NCBI GenBank assembly: GCA_037893245.1
Contig: JBAIAA010000077.1
Location: 248,001-312,000, forward strand
DNA length: 64,000 nt
Source of the DNA: Crossaster papposus
Lineage: Eukaryota > Echinodermata > Asteroidea > Velatida > Solasteridae
Direction: 5' to 3'
In this document: piece by piece, positions 35,735-47,839 of the stretch
Position numbering within the stretch: position 1 is the stretch's first letter
Layout: each line of letters starts with the position of its first letter
The notes under the pieces: generated by a model
Told to the model about the DNA's origin: nothing
Database searches by the model: none
The model's input: the letters and a program-made list of their open reading frames with translations, nothing else
Program-made: the position numbers and the translations under genes

Positions 35735-36986
35735 GTTCACTGTAGCCGTTCCTACAAAAGACCAAACTGCAAAAACAACAGCATGTGCCTTAGTTCAGCA
35801 GTGGTTTCTGAAGTATGGTGCCCCTCAGCGCATTCATTCAGACCAAGGGCCACAGTTTGAGTCCAATCTCATCAAACATCTTTGCAAAACCTATAACATT
35901 GCTAAAACACATACCACACCGTACCATCCACAAGGTAATGCACAGTGTGAGAGGTTCAATAGAACTATGCACGATCTCCTTCGTACTCTTTCTGCCAAAG
36001 AGAAACGATCTTGGCCAAAATTCCTTCCAGAACTTGTATTTGCGTATAACGCCACTGAGCATGCCTCCACAGGATTCGCACCATTTTATTTGATGTTTGG
36101 GCGTGAACCTTTACTACCAGTAGACATTTTGTTAGCAGAGGACAAATGTATTTTACAGGATAATTGGGTTGACCTTCATCAGTCACGGTTGAAGGAAGCT
36201 CATCGCTTAGCACAAGCCAAATTAACTAAGGAGCTTGCTAGGAGTAAGTTAATTTTCGACCGGAGAACTAATCCTAATGTATTCAAAATTGGTGACTTCG
36301 TGTATTTACGTAAACACAGTAGAGGACGGTCAAAGATTCAAGATCACTTTTTCTCCGACGTCTACAAAGTTATCGGACATTCAGGAGATACATATGTTTA
36401 TACAATCCAACTTGTTGATGGGTCTGGCCCTACAAAAACAGTTAACTCTTCTGAACTGAAGTTGATACCACCACATCTTATACATACTGTAGAACCTAAG
36501 CCTTCGTCACCAGTTAAAGTAGTTGAGGAAGTGGAAGATGTTCGTTCAGAATCGGATTCAGATTCTGATATTGATATTGGCATTTTTGTTCCTGCCATGC
36601 AATTTGTTGAACATACAGAACCCATACAACGTGAAGCAGAGGTTGATTCTGCTCCTCCTCTTAGACGTTCTCAGAGAACTACTAAGGGCCAGCATAGTAA
36701 CCCTTTCAAGCTGCCCCGGTCAGCTCTGTCTGCCGAACATTTTCTTGCCAGAAACAGCGACCGACGTCTATTGATGATGTTAGTTGGACTAAACGTAGTA
36801 TGGATAGTGCACCTTGGTGTTGGGAACCTTAGTCTAAACTATGAAAACCTCCATTTGTTTGTGACGATCCCATCCGTCTTCTTTGTACTACTATATCCGC
36901 AAAATATAAGCAAATTGTTGTTCAAACTAGTTTGGTTTTATTATTTTGTGAAGCAATGGATTGAAGAATGGTGGAGCAGTCAGTAG
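35676..36986 (+). pseudogene. pol: Remainder of integrase plus hydrophobic C-terminal tail
   Basis: Continuation of pol in another frame. The integrase part starts just after the T run at 35724-35730, and the first ~19 codons from ATG 35676 only shadow the upstream frame. It holds the second and third catalytic residues, D56 in HSDQGP and E92 in CERF, exactly 35 residues apart (DX35E), then an integrase C-terminal region with GDFVYLRKHSRGRSK. After an acidic stretch (ESDSDSDIDIG) and a basic LRRSQRTTKG comes a ~75-residue tail. The tail has hydrophobic segments near 365-383, 394-408 and 414-427 and ends KQWIEEWWSSQ. Most Ty3/gypsy integrases lack such a tail. There is no separate env. Given near-identical LTRs, the break is recent or a homopolymer sequencing error. 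Confidence 0.85.
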
Positions 36987-37675
36987 CTCAAAACAGCATA
37001 TTTCTTGGGTTTCTAATGCAAGATATTCCACCCTCTTAACTCTTCCGCCAAATATCCCTCTTTTACAAACATTTGTAATTTGTAGATATTTGAAATGAAC
37101 AGAATTTAATTTTTGTTGTTTTCTTTTCTCAAGCAATCTTTTCCTTGGCCTATCAAATAATTGTTACATATCAATAATTGTTACCTAAATGATGTACTTG
37201 TTGGATCAACATCTTGAGGTGATTATATTCCTTATACTTTTAACATATCCCACTTGAAACATAATGTTGTGGTACGAATGGAATTGATCCATGTAGAGAT
37301 TAACTCGATTCTGGTGAGATACTAGAAATGGATTAAATTATTCTTCTCTTATCACATTATGATATCCCTTGGTGAAGCCATTTGCCTTGGAAATAGGTGG
37401 GTGTACGCAATTACTATGCTATAGTTCACATAGAGATTATCTCTTTCTCAGTGATATACTGAGATGAACTGCTTAGCAACGTATTTTGCATAACATATTT
37501 GTGGATTCGGTCTATTTCACCCCTTGAGAGTTACTTCATGTTACAATGACTGATTTCTCGTTGGCCTTGTAACAATATTTCCTTCTTAAAAAAAAAAAAA
37601 AAAAAAATCCAAACTAAAACAATTCTGACCAACCGTGGTTCAGAAACTTTTATCAATTTTCTTCTCTGTGATGAG
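36987..37675 (+). other. 3' untranslated region of the retrotransposon
   Basis: About 690 bp between the integrase stop and the 3' LTR with no credible reading frame. It contains a pure A20 run at 37588-37607. The bases next to the 3' LTR (CTCTGTGATGAG) are not a clear polypurine tract, so the plus-strand primer is unidentified. Confidence 0.75.
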
Positions 37676-39231
37676 TGTGACCAGTCGACCTACTTTTCTT
37701 ACGGTCAACCGGTCCCTCAATCTAAACTTCCTTATTCGCACTTACTTGAACACATATTTCCGATACCGATTAATTGTTCTTTTTTTTGTAACTTACTTAA
37801 CTTTGTAATTCGTGCGCTCCCAGGCGATAGTGTTCTTTGTAAATAAATTCCTTGCGGCGCTATGCAAATTTAGCATAAAATGTGCGCTATGCAATTAAGC
37901 AGCATCGCGAACTATATCCACGTTTTTGTCACGTAAATGTTGTTATATTGTTTGTCTATCGATGTTTTGTTACGTAAATTTTGTTCTATTTTTCGGCCTG
38001 CATTTTTAGCGGCACTTGCACAACACCAGCCATCTTGTTTTTACAAATGTACCATTTTGGTCAGAGCAGCTCCGAACTCCGTAAGGAACGGATCTCTACA
38101 CAAATAAAACTGGCAATTTTACAGTTTACTTATTTGCCGTGATTAGTCACACTTGTTGTGAACTGTATTTACCGTTGATATTCACACTCGTGAGCTCCGC
38201 TTTGGTGCGAGATTTGGTGGCACAGATCGTGGAAGGCTGCGTGGTATGTATTAACTTTATTTTCCTTGACTTTTATTTTATCATGTCTTTACGTGTATGT
38301 ATATCATACCATCTACAAGAGTTGGTAATATATCTTATGAACATGATTGATATAATTCAGGGCGCTAGTGATTTCATATCGAATATTTTGGAAGAAATCA
38401 ATGAAACCCTTTGAGGTGCATTGTGGTGAAAGTTTTGTTGTTGCAATTTGTTTGAGATCAAAACCTATTTTTTCCTGAACTACATTTAGAAATGAAGTGT
38501 ACAGTTTTTATCTGTGAATAGTTTACTATCGTTTGATTCCAGTTAGGGCATCATCAATACACATGTACCTTCTATCATCTTTGGACTGGAACTAGGTTCT
38601 AGAGGTCACTCACTGTTGGTACGTGTTGCTTGTATTCAATTAAAATTAAGCAAGGAAACTAAATATTTTGATGGATGAAATTTAAACATACAATTTCATT
38701 ATGCCCTGTTGTTTCAGATTTGTTCTTAAACAACATTATTGAGAGCAATGCGTATAATTATACATGCATACAATAAAGTAACCGTTGTAAATAAAACACG
38801 TATTACCTTAATGTTAATCTCGGGTTCGCCCAAGAGAACAACTTATGGTTACTGTACGCCTTTAATGACAATTGTACCCTATCCAATTGCAATAATTGAT
38901 ATTAATATGAATATGAAATTGTAAATAATGAATTCGCAGTGGTAATTATTGCATTTTACTTTCTTTTATGATTGCAGGTTATCACCACCATTGACTGTCG
39001 TTTAAGTTGCATTTAAATTACGTTCAATTCCATTAAGTTTCCGTACCTTAACTGTACAAAACCCGTACATAAATTACCTTTTGTATAATTGGACACAACA
39101 TATATATATACTCTTTTGAAATATTTGTTTGATAATAAAACTTTATCCAATTCCGGTTGCTCTGGGTCTCCCTAGTTCTGTGGCGCTGTTTCCTATTATT
39201 ATACATTTTATTATAATACTACTTGGTTACA
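37676..39231 (+). repeat. 3' LTR
   Basis: 1556 bp direct repeat of 29300-30855 at a constant offset of 8376 bp, with no net indel. The only difference found by eye is A at 38224 for G at 29848. It ends ...CTACTTGGTTACA directly before the TAAG target duplication. Confidence 0.97.
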
Positions 39232-39235
39232 TAAG
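39232..39235. repeat. Target site duplication, right (TAAG)
   Basis: TAAG follows the terminal ...GGTTACA of the 3' LTR and equals the four bases before the 5' LTR. It is followed by TCTAGAAAATT, the normal continuation of the interrupted satellite monomer. Confidence 0.9.
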
Positions 39236-42200
39236 TCTAGAAAATTATCTTCATTCGCAGCCATGTTCACTTTTGTTTATGTATGTACACGTGTATTGCG
39301 GCATATGCCTATGCCGCCAGTGACCTGACGCATGAGTCTCAAAGTTTGGGTCTCTTCCGGTGGGAATTTTGGCGATATATTAGCTCAGATGTGGAGCTGG
39401 TCAGTGTCTCTTCATTCCCCAACAACGTTGAGGTTTGCAGCTCAGATATAAGTCGAGAAAATTATCTTCATTCGCAGCCATGTCTACTTCTGTTTATGTA
39501 AGTAAACGTGTATTGCGGTATAGGCCTGTGCCGCCATTGTTTCTGACGCATGAGTCTCACAGTTTGGGTTCTTTCCAGTGAGAAATTTGGCAATATTTTG
39601 GCTCAGATGTCGAGCTGGTGAGTGTCTCTTCATTCTCCAACAACGTTGAGGTTTGCAGCTCAGATATAAGTCTAGAAAATTATCCTCATTCGCAGCCATG
39701 TTTTCTTATGTGTATGTATGTACACGTGTATTGCCGCATAGGCCTAGGCCGCCAGTGTCCTGACCCATAAGTCCCAAAGTTTGGGTCTCTTCCGGTGAGA
39801 ATTTTGGCGATATATTAGCTCAGATGTGGAGCTGGTGAGTGTCTTGTCATTCTCCAACAACGTTGAGGTTTGCAGCTCAGATATAAGTCGAGAAAATTAT
39901 TTGGCAATATTTTGGCTCAGATGTCGAGCTGGTGAGTGTCTCTTCATTCTCAAACAACGTTGAGGTTCGCAGCTCAGATATAAGTCGAGCAAATTGTCCT
40001 CATTCGCAGCCATGTTTACTTCTGTTCATGTATGTACACGTGTATTGCGGAATATGCCTATGCCGCCTGTGTCCAGACGCATGAGTCTCACAGTTTGGGT
40101 TCTTTCCCGTGAGAAATTTGGAAATATTTTGGCTCAGATGTCGAGCTGGTGAGTGGCTCTGCATTCTCAAACAACGTTGAGCTTTGCAGCTCAGATATAA
40201 GTCGAGAAAATTATCATCATTCGCAGCCATGTCTACTTCTGTTTATGTAAGTAAACGTGTATTGCGGTATAGGCCTGTGCCGCCATTGTTTCTGACGCAT
40301 GAGTCTCACAGTTTGGGTTCTTTCCAGTGAGAAATTTGGCAATATTTTGGCTCAGATGTCGAGCTGGTGAGTGTCTCTTCATTCTCCAACAACGTTGAGG
40401 TTTGCAGCTCAGATATAAGTCTAGAAATTTATCCTCATTCGCAGCCATGTTTTCTTATGTGTATGTATGTACACGTGTATTGCCGCATAGGCCTAGGCCG
40501 CCAGTGTCCTGACCCATAAGTCCCAAAGTTTGGGTCTCTTCCGGTGAGAATTTTTGCGATATATTAGCTCAGATGTGGAGCTGGTGAGTGTCTTGTCATT
40601 CTCCAACAACGTTGAGGTTTGCAGCTCAGATATAAGTCGAGAAAATTATCCTTATTCGCAGCCATGTCTACTTCTGTTTATGTAAGGAAACGTGTATTGC
40701 GGCATAGGCCTGTGCCGCCATTGTTTCTGACGCATGAGTCTCACAGTTTGGGTTCTTTCCAGTGAGAAATTTGGCAATATTTTGGCTCGGATGTCGAGCT
40801 GGTGATTGTCTCTTCATTCTCGAACAACGTTGAGGTTCGCAGCTCAGATATAAGTCGAGAAAAAATTGTCCTCATTCGCAGCCATGTTTACTTTTGTTTA
40901 TGTATGTACACGTGTATTGCGGCATAGGCCTATGCCGCCAGTTTCCTGACGCATGAGTCCCACAGTTTGGGTTCTTTCCAGTGAGAAATTTGGCAATATT
41001 TTGGCTCAGATGTCGAGCTGGTAAGTGTCTCTTCATTCTCCAACAACGTTGAGGTTTGCAGCTCAGATATAAGTCTAGAAAATTATCTTCATTCGCAGCC
41101 ATGTTCACTTTTGTTTATGTATGTACACGTGTATTGCGGCATATGCCTATGCCGCCAGTGACCTGACGCATGAGTCTCAAAGTTTGGGTCTCTTCCGGTG
41201 AGAATTTTAGCGATATATTAGCTCAGATGTGGAGCTGGTCAGTGTCTCTTCATTCCCCAACAACGTTGAGGTTTGCAGCTCAGATATAAGTCGAGAAAAT
41301 TATCCTCATTCGCAGCCATGTCTACTTCTGTTTATGTAAGTAAACGTGTATTGCGGCATAGGCCTGTGCCGCCATTGTTTCTGACGCATGAGTCTCACAG
41401 TTTGGGTTCTTTCCAGTGAGAAATTTGGAAATATTTTGGCTCAGATGTCGAGCTGGTGAGTGGCTCTGCATTCTCAAACAACGTTGAGCTTTGCAGCTCA
41501 GATATAAGTCGAGAAAATTATCATCATTCGCAGCCATGTCTACTTCTGTTTATGTAAGTAAACGTGTATTGCGGCATAGGCCTGTGCCGCCATTGTTTCT
41601 GACGCATGAGTCTCACAGTTTGGGTTCTTTCCAGTGAGAAATTTGGCAATATTTTGGCTCGGATGTCGAGCTGGTGATTGTCTCTTCATTCTCGAACAAC
41701 GTTGAGGTTCGCAGCTCAGATATAAGTCGAGAAAATTGTCCTCATTCGCAGCCATGTTTACTTCTGTTCATGTATGTACACGTGTATTGCGGAATATGGC
41801 TATGCCGCCTGTGTCCAGACGCATGAGTCTCACAGTTGGGGTTCTTTCCCGTGAGAAATTTGGCAATATTTTGGCTCAGATGTCGAGCTGCTGATTGTCT
41901 CTTCATTCTCGAACAACGTTGAGTTTCGCAGCTCAGATATAAGTCGAGAAATTTATCCTCATTCGCAGCCATGTTCACTTTTGTTTATGTATGTACACGT
42001 GTATTGCGGCATATGCCTATGCCGCCAGTGACCTGACGCATGAGTCTCAAAGTTTGGGTCTTTTCCGGTGAAAATTTTGGCGATATATTAGCTCAGATGT
42101 GGAACTGGTGAGTGTCTCTTCATTCCCCAACAACGTTGAGGTTTGCAGCTCAAATATAAGTCGAGAAAATTATCTTCATTCGCAGCCATGTCTACTTCTG

Positions 42201-42525
42201 TTTATGTAAGTAAACGTGTATTGCGGTATAGGCCTAGGCCGCCAGTGTCCTGACCCATAAGTCCCAAAGTTTGGGTCTCTTCCGGTGAGAATTTTGGCGA
42301 TATATTAGCTCAGATGTGGAGCTGGTGAGGGTCTTGTCATTCTCCAACAACGTTGAGGTTTGCAGCTCAGATATAAGTCGAGAAAATTATCCTCATTCGC
42401 AGCCATGTCTACTTCTGTTTATGTAAGGAAACGTATTGCGGCATAGGCCTGTGCCGCCATTGTTTCTGACGCATGAGTCTCACAGTTTGGGTTCTTTCCA
42501 GTGAGAAATTTGGCAATATTTTGGC
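39232..42525. repeat. HOR block F copy 2, directly right of the retrotransposon
   Basis: Matches 25719-29012 from the first base after the element, including the shared shortened monomer (junction near 39899). The match fades near 42525. To the left of the element the match to the expected HOR neighbour is lost, so the duplication joint and the insertion site lie within one monomer of each other. The intact TAAG duplication argues that the insertion came after the tandem duplication. Confidence 0.83.
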
Positions 42526-45500
42526 TCAGATGTCGAGCTGGTGAGTGTCTCTTCATTTTCCAACAACGTTGAGGTTTGCAGCTCAGATATAAGTCTAGAA
42601 AATTATCCTCATTCGCAGCCATGTTTTCTTATGTGTATGTATGTACACGTGTATTGCCGCATAGGCCTAGGCCGCCAGTGTCCTGACCCATAAGTCCCAA
42701 AGTTTGGGTCTCTTCCGGTGAGAATTTTGGCGATATATTAGCTCAGATGTGGAGCTGGTGAGTGTCTTGTCATTCTCCAACAACGTTGAGGTTTGCAGCT
42801 CAGATATAAGTCGAGACAATTATCCTCATTCGCAGCCATGTCTACTTCTGTTTATGTAAGGAAACGTGTATTGCGGCATAGGCCTGTGCCGCCATTGTTT
42901 CTGACGCATGAGTCTCACAGTTTGGGTTCTTTCCAGTGAGAAATTTGGCAATATTTTGGCTCGGATGTCGAGCTGGTGAGTGTCTCTTCATTCTCCAACA
43001 ACGTTGAGGTTTGCAGCTCAGATATAAGTCTAGAAAATTATCCTCATTCGCAGCCATATTTTCTTATGTGTATGTATGTACACGTGTATTGCCGCATAGA
43101 CCTAGGCCGCCAGTGTCCTGACCCATGAGTCCCAAAGTTTGGGTCTCTTCCGGTGAGAATTTTGGCGATATATTAGCTCAGATGTGGAGCTGGTGAGTGT
43201 CTTGTCATTCTCCAACAACGTTGAGGTTTGCATCTCAGATATAAGTCGAGAAAATTATCCTCATTCGCAGCCATGTCTACTTCTGTTTATGTAAGGAAAC
43301 GTGTATTGCGGCATAGGCCTGTGTCGCCATTGTTTCTGACGCATGAGTCTCACAGTTTGGGTTCTTTCCAGTGAGAAATTTGGCAATATTTTGGCTCGGA
43401 TGTCGAGCTGGTGATTGTCTCTTCATTCTCGAACAACGTTGAGGTTCGCAGCTCAGATATAAGTCGAGAAAATTGTCCTCATTCGCAGCCATGTTTACTT
43501 CTGTTCATGTATGTACACGTGTATTGCGGAATATGCCTATGCCGCCTGTGTCCATACGCATGAGTCTCACAGTTTGGGTTTTTTCCCGTGAGAAATGTTG
43601 CAATATTTTGGCTCAGATGTCGAGCTGGTGAGTGTCTCCCTCAATTCTCAAACAACGTTGAGCTTTGCAGCTCAGATATAAGTCGAGAAAATTATCATCA
43701 TTTGCAGCCATGTCTACTTCTGTTTATGTAGGTAAACGTGTATTGCGACATAGGCCTGTGCCGCCATTGTTTCTGACGCATGAGTCTCACAGTTTGGGTC
43801 CTTTCCCGTGAGAAATTTGGCAATATTTTGGCTCAGATGTCGAGCTGGTGAGTGTCTCTTCATTTTCGAACATCGTTGAGTTTCGCAGCTCAGATATAAG
43901 TCGAGAAATTTATCCTCATTCGCAGCCATGTTCACTTTTGTTTATGTATGTACACGTGTATTGCGGCATAGGCCTATGCCGCCAGTGACCTGACGCATGA
44001 GTCTCAAAGTTTGGGTCTCTTCCGGTGAAAGTTTTTGCGATATATTATCTCAGATGTGGAGCTGGTGAGTGTCTCTTCATTCCCCAACAACGTTGAGGTT
44101 TGCAGCTCAGATATAAGTTGAGAAAATTATCTTCATTCGCAGCCATGTCTACTTCTGTTTATGTAAGTAAACGTGTATTGCGGTATAGGCCTGTTCCGCC
44201 ATTGTTTCTGACGCATGAGTCTCACAGTTTGGGTTCTTTCCAGTGAGAAATTTGGCAATATTTTGGCTCAGATGTCGAGCTGGTGAGTGTCTCTTCATTC
44301 TCCAACAACGTTGAGGTTTGCAGCTCAGATATAAGTCTAGAAAATTATCCTCATTCGCAGCCATGTTTTCTTATGTGTATGTATGTACACGTGTATTGCC
44401 GCATAGGCCTAGGCCGCCAGTGTCCTGACCCATAAGTCCCAAAGTTTGGGTCTCTTCCGGTGAGAATTTTGGCGATATATTAGCTCAGATGTGGAGCTGG
44501 TGAGTGTCTTGTCATTCTCCAACAACGTTGAGGTTTGCAGCTCAGATATAAGTCGAGAAAATTATCCTCATTCGCAGCCATGTCTACTTCTGTTTATGTA
44601 AGGAAACGTGTATTGCGGCATAGGCCTGTGCCGCCATTGTTTCTGACGCATGAGTCTCACAGTTTGGGTTCATTCCAGTGAGAAATTTGGCAATATTTTG
44701 GCTCAGATGTCGAGCTGGTGAGTGTCTCTTCATTTTCCAACAACGTTGAGGTTTGCAGCTCAGATATAAGTCTAGAAAATTATCCTCAATCGCAGCCATG
44801 TTTTCTTATGTGTATGTATGTACACGTGTATTGCCGCATAGGCCTAGGCCGCCAGTGTCCTGACCCATAAGTCCCAAAGTTTGGGTCTCTTCCGGTGAGA
44901 ATTTTGGCGATATATTAGCTCAGATGTGGAGCTGGTGAGTGTCTTGTCATTCTCCAACAACGTTGAGGTTTGCAGCTCAGATATAAGTCGAGAAAATTAT
45001 CCTCATTCGCAGCCATGTCTACTTCTGTTTATGTAAGGAAACGTGTATTGCGGCATAGGCCTGTGCCGCCATTGTTTCTGACGCATGAGTCTCACAGTTT
45101 GGGTTCTTTCCAGTGAGAAATTTGGCAATATTTTGGCTCGGATGTCGAGCTGGTGAGTGTCTCTTCATTCTCCAACAACGTTGAGGTTTGCAGCTCAGAT
45201 ATAAGTCTAGAAAATTATCCTCATTCGCAGCCATGTTTTCTTATGTGTATGTATGTACACGTGTATTGCCGCATAGGCCTAGGCCGCCAGTGTCCTGACC
45301 CATAAGTCCCAAAGTTTGGGTCTCTTCCGGTGAGAATTTTGGCGATATATTAGCTCAGATGTGGAGCTGGTGAGTGTCTTGTCATTCTCCAACAACGTTG
45401 AGGTTTGCAGCTCAGATATAAGTCGAAAAAATTATCCTCATTCGCAGCCATGTCTACTTCTGTTTATGTAAGGAAACGTGTATTGCGGCATAGGCCTGTG

Positions 45501-45965
45501 CCGCCATTGTTTCTGACGCATGAGTCTCACAGTTTGGGTTCTTTCCAGTGAGAAATTTGGCAATATTTTGGCTCGGATGTCGAGCTGGTGATTGTCTCTT
45601 CATTCTCGAACAACGTTGAGGTTCGCAGCTCAGATATAAGTCGAGAAAATTGTCCTCATTCGCAGCCATGTTTACTTCTGTTCATGTATGTACACGTGTA
45701 TTGCGGAATATGCCTATGCCGCCTGTGTCCATACGCATGAGTCTCACAGTTTGGGTTTTTTCCCGTGAGAAATGTTGCAATATTTTGGCTCAGATGTCGA
45801 GCTGGTGAGTGTCTCCCTCAATTCTCAAACAACGTTGAGCTTTGCAGCTCAGATATAAGTCGAGAAAATTATCATCATTTGCAGCCATGTCTACTTCTGT
45901 TTATGTAGGTAAACGTGTATTGCGACATAGGCCTGTGCCGCCATTGTTTCTGACGCATGAGTCTC
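42230..45965. repeat. HOR block G: 10-monomer, 2177 bp offset
   Basis: About 1.5-1.6 kb starting near 42230 recurs at +2177 bp. Shared marks are GTAAGGAAACG, the CATGTTTTCTTATGTG unit, CCATACGCATGAG (about 43553 and 45730) and ATCATCATTTGCAGCC followed by GTAGGTAAACG (about 43695 and 45872). The correspondence ends inside the monomer at 43714/45891, where the two copies switch to different types. Confidence 0.75.
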
Positions 45966-47839
45966 ACAGTTTGGGTTCTTTCCAGTGAGAAATTTGGCAA
46001 TAATTTGGCTCAGATGTCGAGCTGGTGAGTGTATCTTCATTCTCCAACAACGTTGAGGTTTGCAGCTCAGATATAAGTCTAGAAAATTATCCTCATTCGC
46101 AGCCATGTTTTCTTATGTGTATGTATGTACACGTGTATTGCCGAATAGGCCTGTGCCGCCATTGTTTCTGACGCATGAGTCTCACAGTTTGGGTTCTTTC
46201 CAGTGGGAAATTTGGCAATATTTTGGCTCGGATGTCGAGCTGGTGATTGTCTCTTCATTCTCGAACAACGTTGAGGTTCGCAGCTCAGATATAAGTCGAG
46301 AAATTTATCCTCATTCGCAGCCATGTTCACTTTTGTTTATGTATGTACACGCGTATTGCGGCATAGGCATATGCCGCCAGTGTCCTGACGCATGAGTCTC
46401 ACAGTTTGGGTCCTTTCCCGTGAGAAATTTGGCAATATTTTGGCTCAGATGTCGAGCTGGTGAGTGTCTCTTCATTCTCGAACAACGTTGAGGTTCGCAG
46501 CTCAGATATAAGTCGAGAACATTGTCCTCATTCGCAGCCATGTTTACTTCTGTTCATGTATGTACACGTGTATTGCGGAATATGCCTATGCCGCCTGTGT
46601 CCAGACGCATGAGTCTCACAGTTTGGGTTCTTTCCCGTGAGATATTTTGCAATATTTTGGCTCAGATGTCGAGCTGGTGAGTGGCTCTGCATTCTCAAAC
46701 AACGTTGAGCTTTGCAGCTCAGATATAAGTCGAGAAAATTATCATCATTCGCAGCCATGTCTACTTCTGTTTATGTAAATAAACGTGTATTGCGGCATAG
46801 GCCTGTGCCGCCATTGTTTCTGACGCATGAATCACAGTTTGGGTTCTTTCCAGTGAGAAATTTGGCAATATTTTGGCTCGGATGTCGAGCTGGTTATTGT
46901 CTCTTCATTCTCGAACAACGTTGAGGTTCGCAGCTCAGATATAAGTCGAGAAAATTGTCCTCATTCGCAGCCATGTTTACTTCTGTTCATGTATGTACAC
47001 GTGTATTGCGGAATATGCCTATGCCGCCTGTGTCCAGACGCATGAGTCTCACAGTTTGGGTTCTTTCCCGTGAGAAATTTTGCAATATTTTGGCTCAGAT
47101 GTCGAGCTGGTGAGTGGCTCTGCATTCTCAAACAACGTTGAGCTTTGCAGCTCAGATATAAGTCGAGAAAATTATCATCATTCGCAGCCATGTCTACTTC
47201 TGTTTATGTAAGTAAACGTGTATTGCGGCATAGGCCTGTGCCGCCATTGTTTCTGACGCATGAGTCTCACAGTTTGGGTTCTTTCCAGTGAGAAATTTGG
47301 CAATATTTTGGCTCAGATGTTGAGCTGGTGATTGTCTCTTCATTCTCGAACAACGTTGAGGTTTGCAGCTCAGATATAAGTCGAGAAAATTGTCCTCATT
47401 CGCAGCCATGTTTACTTCTGTTCATGTATGTACACGTGTATTGCGGAATATGCCTATGCCGCCTGTGTCCAGACGCATGAGTCTCACAGTTTGGGTTCTT
47501 TCCCGTGAGAAATTTTGCAATATTTTGGCTCAGATGTCGACCTGGTGAGTGGCTCTGCATTCTCAAACAACGTTGAGCTTTGCAGCTCAGATATAAGTCG
47601 AGAAAATTATCATCATTCGCAGCCATGTCTACTTCTGTTTATGTAAGTAAACGTGTATTGCGGCATAGGCCTGTGCCGCCATTGTTTCTGACGCATGAGT
47701 CTCACAGTTTGGGTTCTTTCCAGTGAGAAATTTGGCAATATTTTGGCTCAGATGTTGAGCTGGTGATTGTCTCTTCATTCTCGAACAACGTTGAGGTTCG
47801 CAGCTCAGATATAAGTCGAGAAAATTGTCCTCTTTCGCA

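Larger units (their letters stand above)
29300..39231 (+). mobile_element. Complete Ty3/gypsy LTR retrotransposon in satellite
   Basis: A 9932 bp element with 1556 bp direct LTRs starting TG and ending CA, a tRNA primer site 4 bp after the 5' LTR, a leader, gag with a CCHC knuckle, and pol in the order protease, reverse transcriptase, RNase H, integrase. That gene order is the Ty3/gypsy (Metaviridae) one. There is no separate env frame. The two LTRs have the same length and differ by eye only at 29848/38224 (G/A), so the insertion is very young. One single-base break in the integrase core is the only coding lesion seen. I do not assign a clade: the 1.5 kb LTRs and the hydrophobic tail after integrase need a tree. 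Confidence 0.96.

Noticed and set aside
36987-37675. A separate env gene after pol
   Set aside because: No frame of useful length starts after 36986. Only the hydrophobic tail fused to integrase is present.
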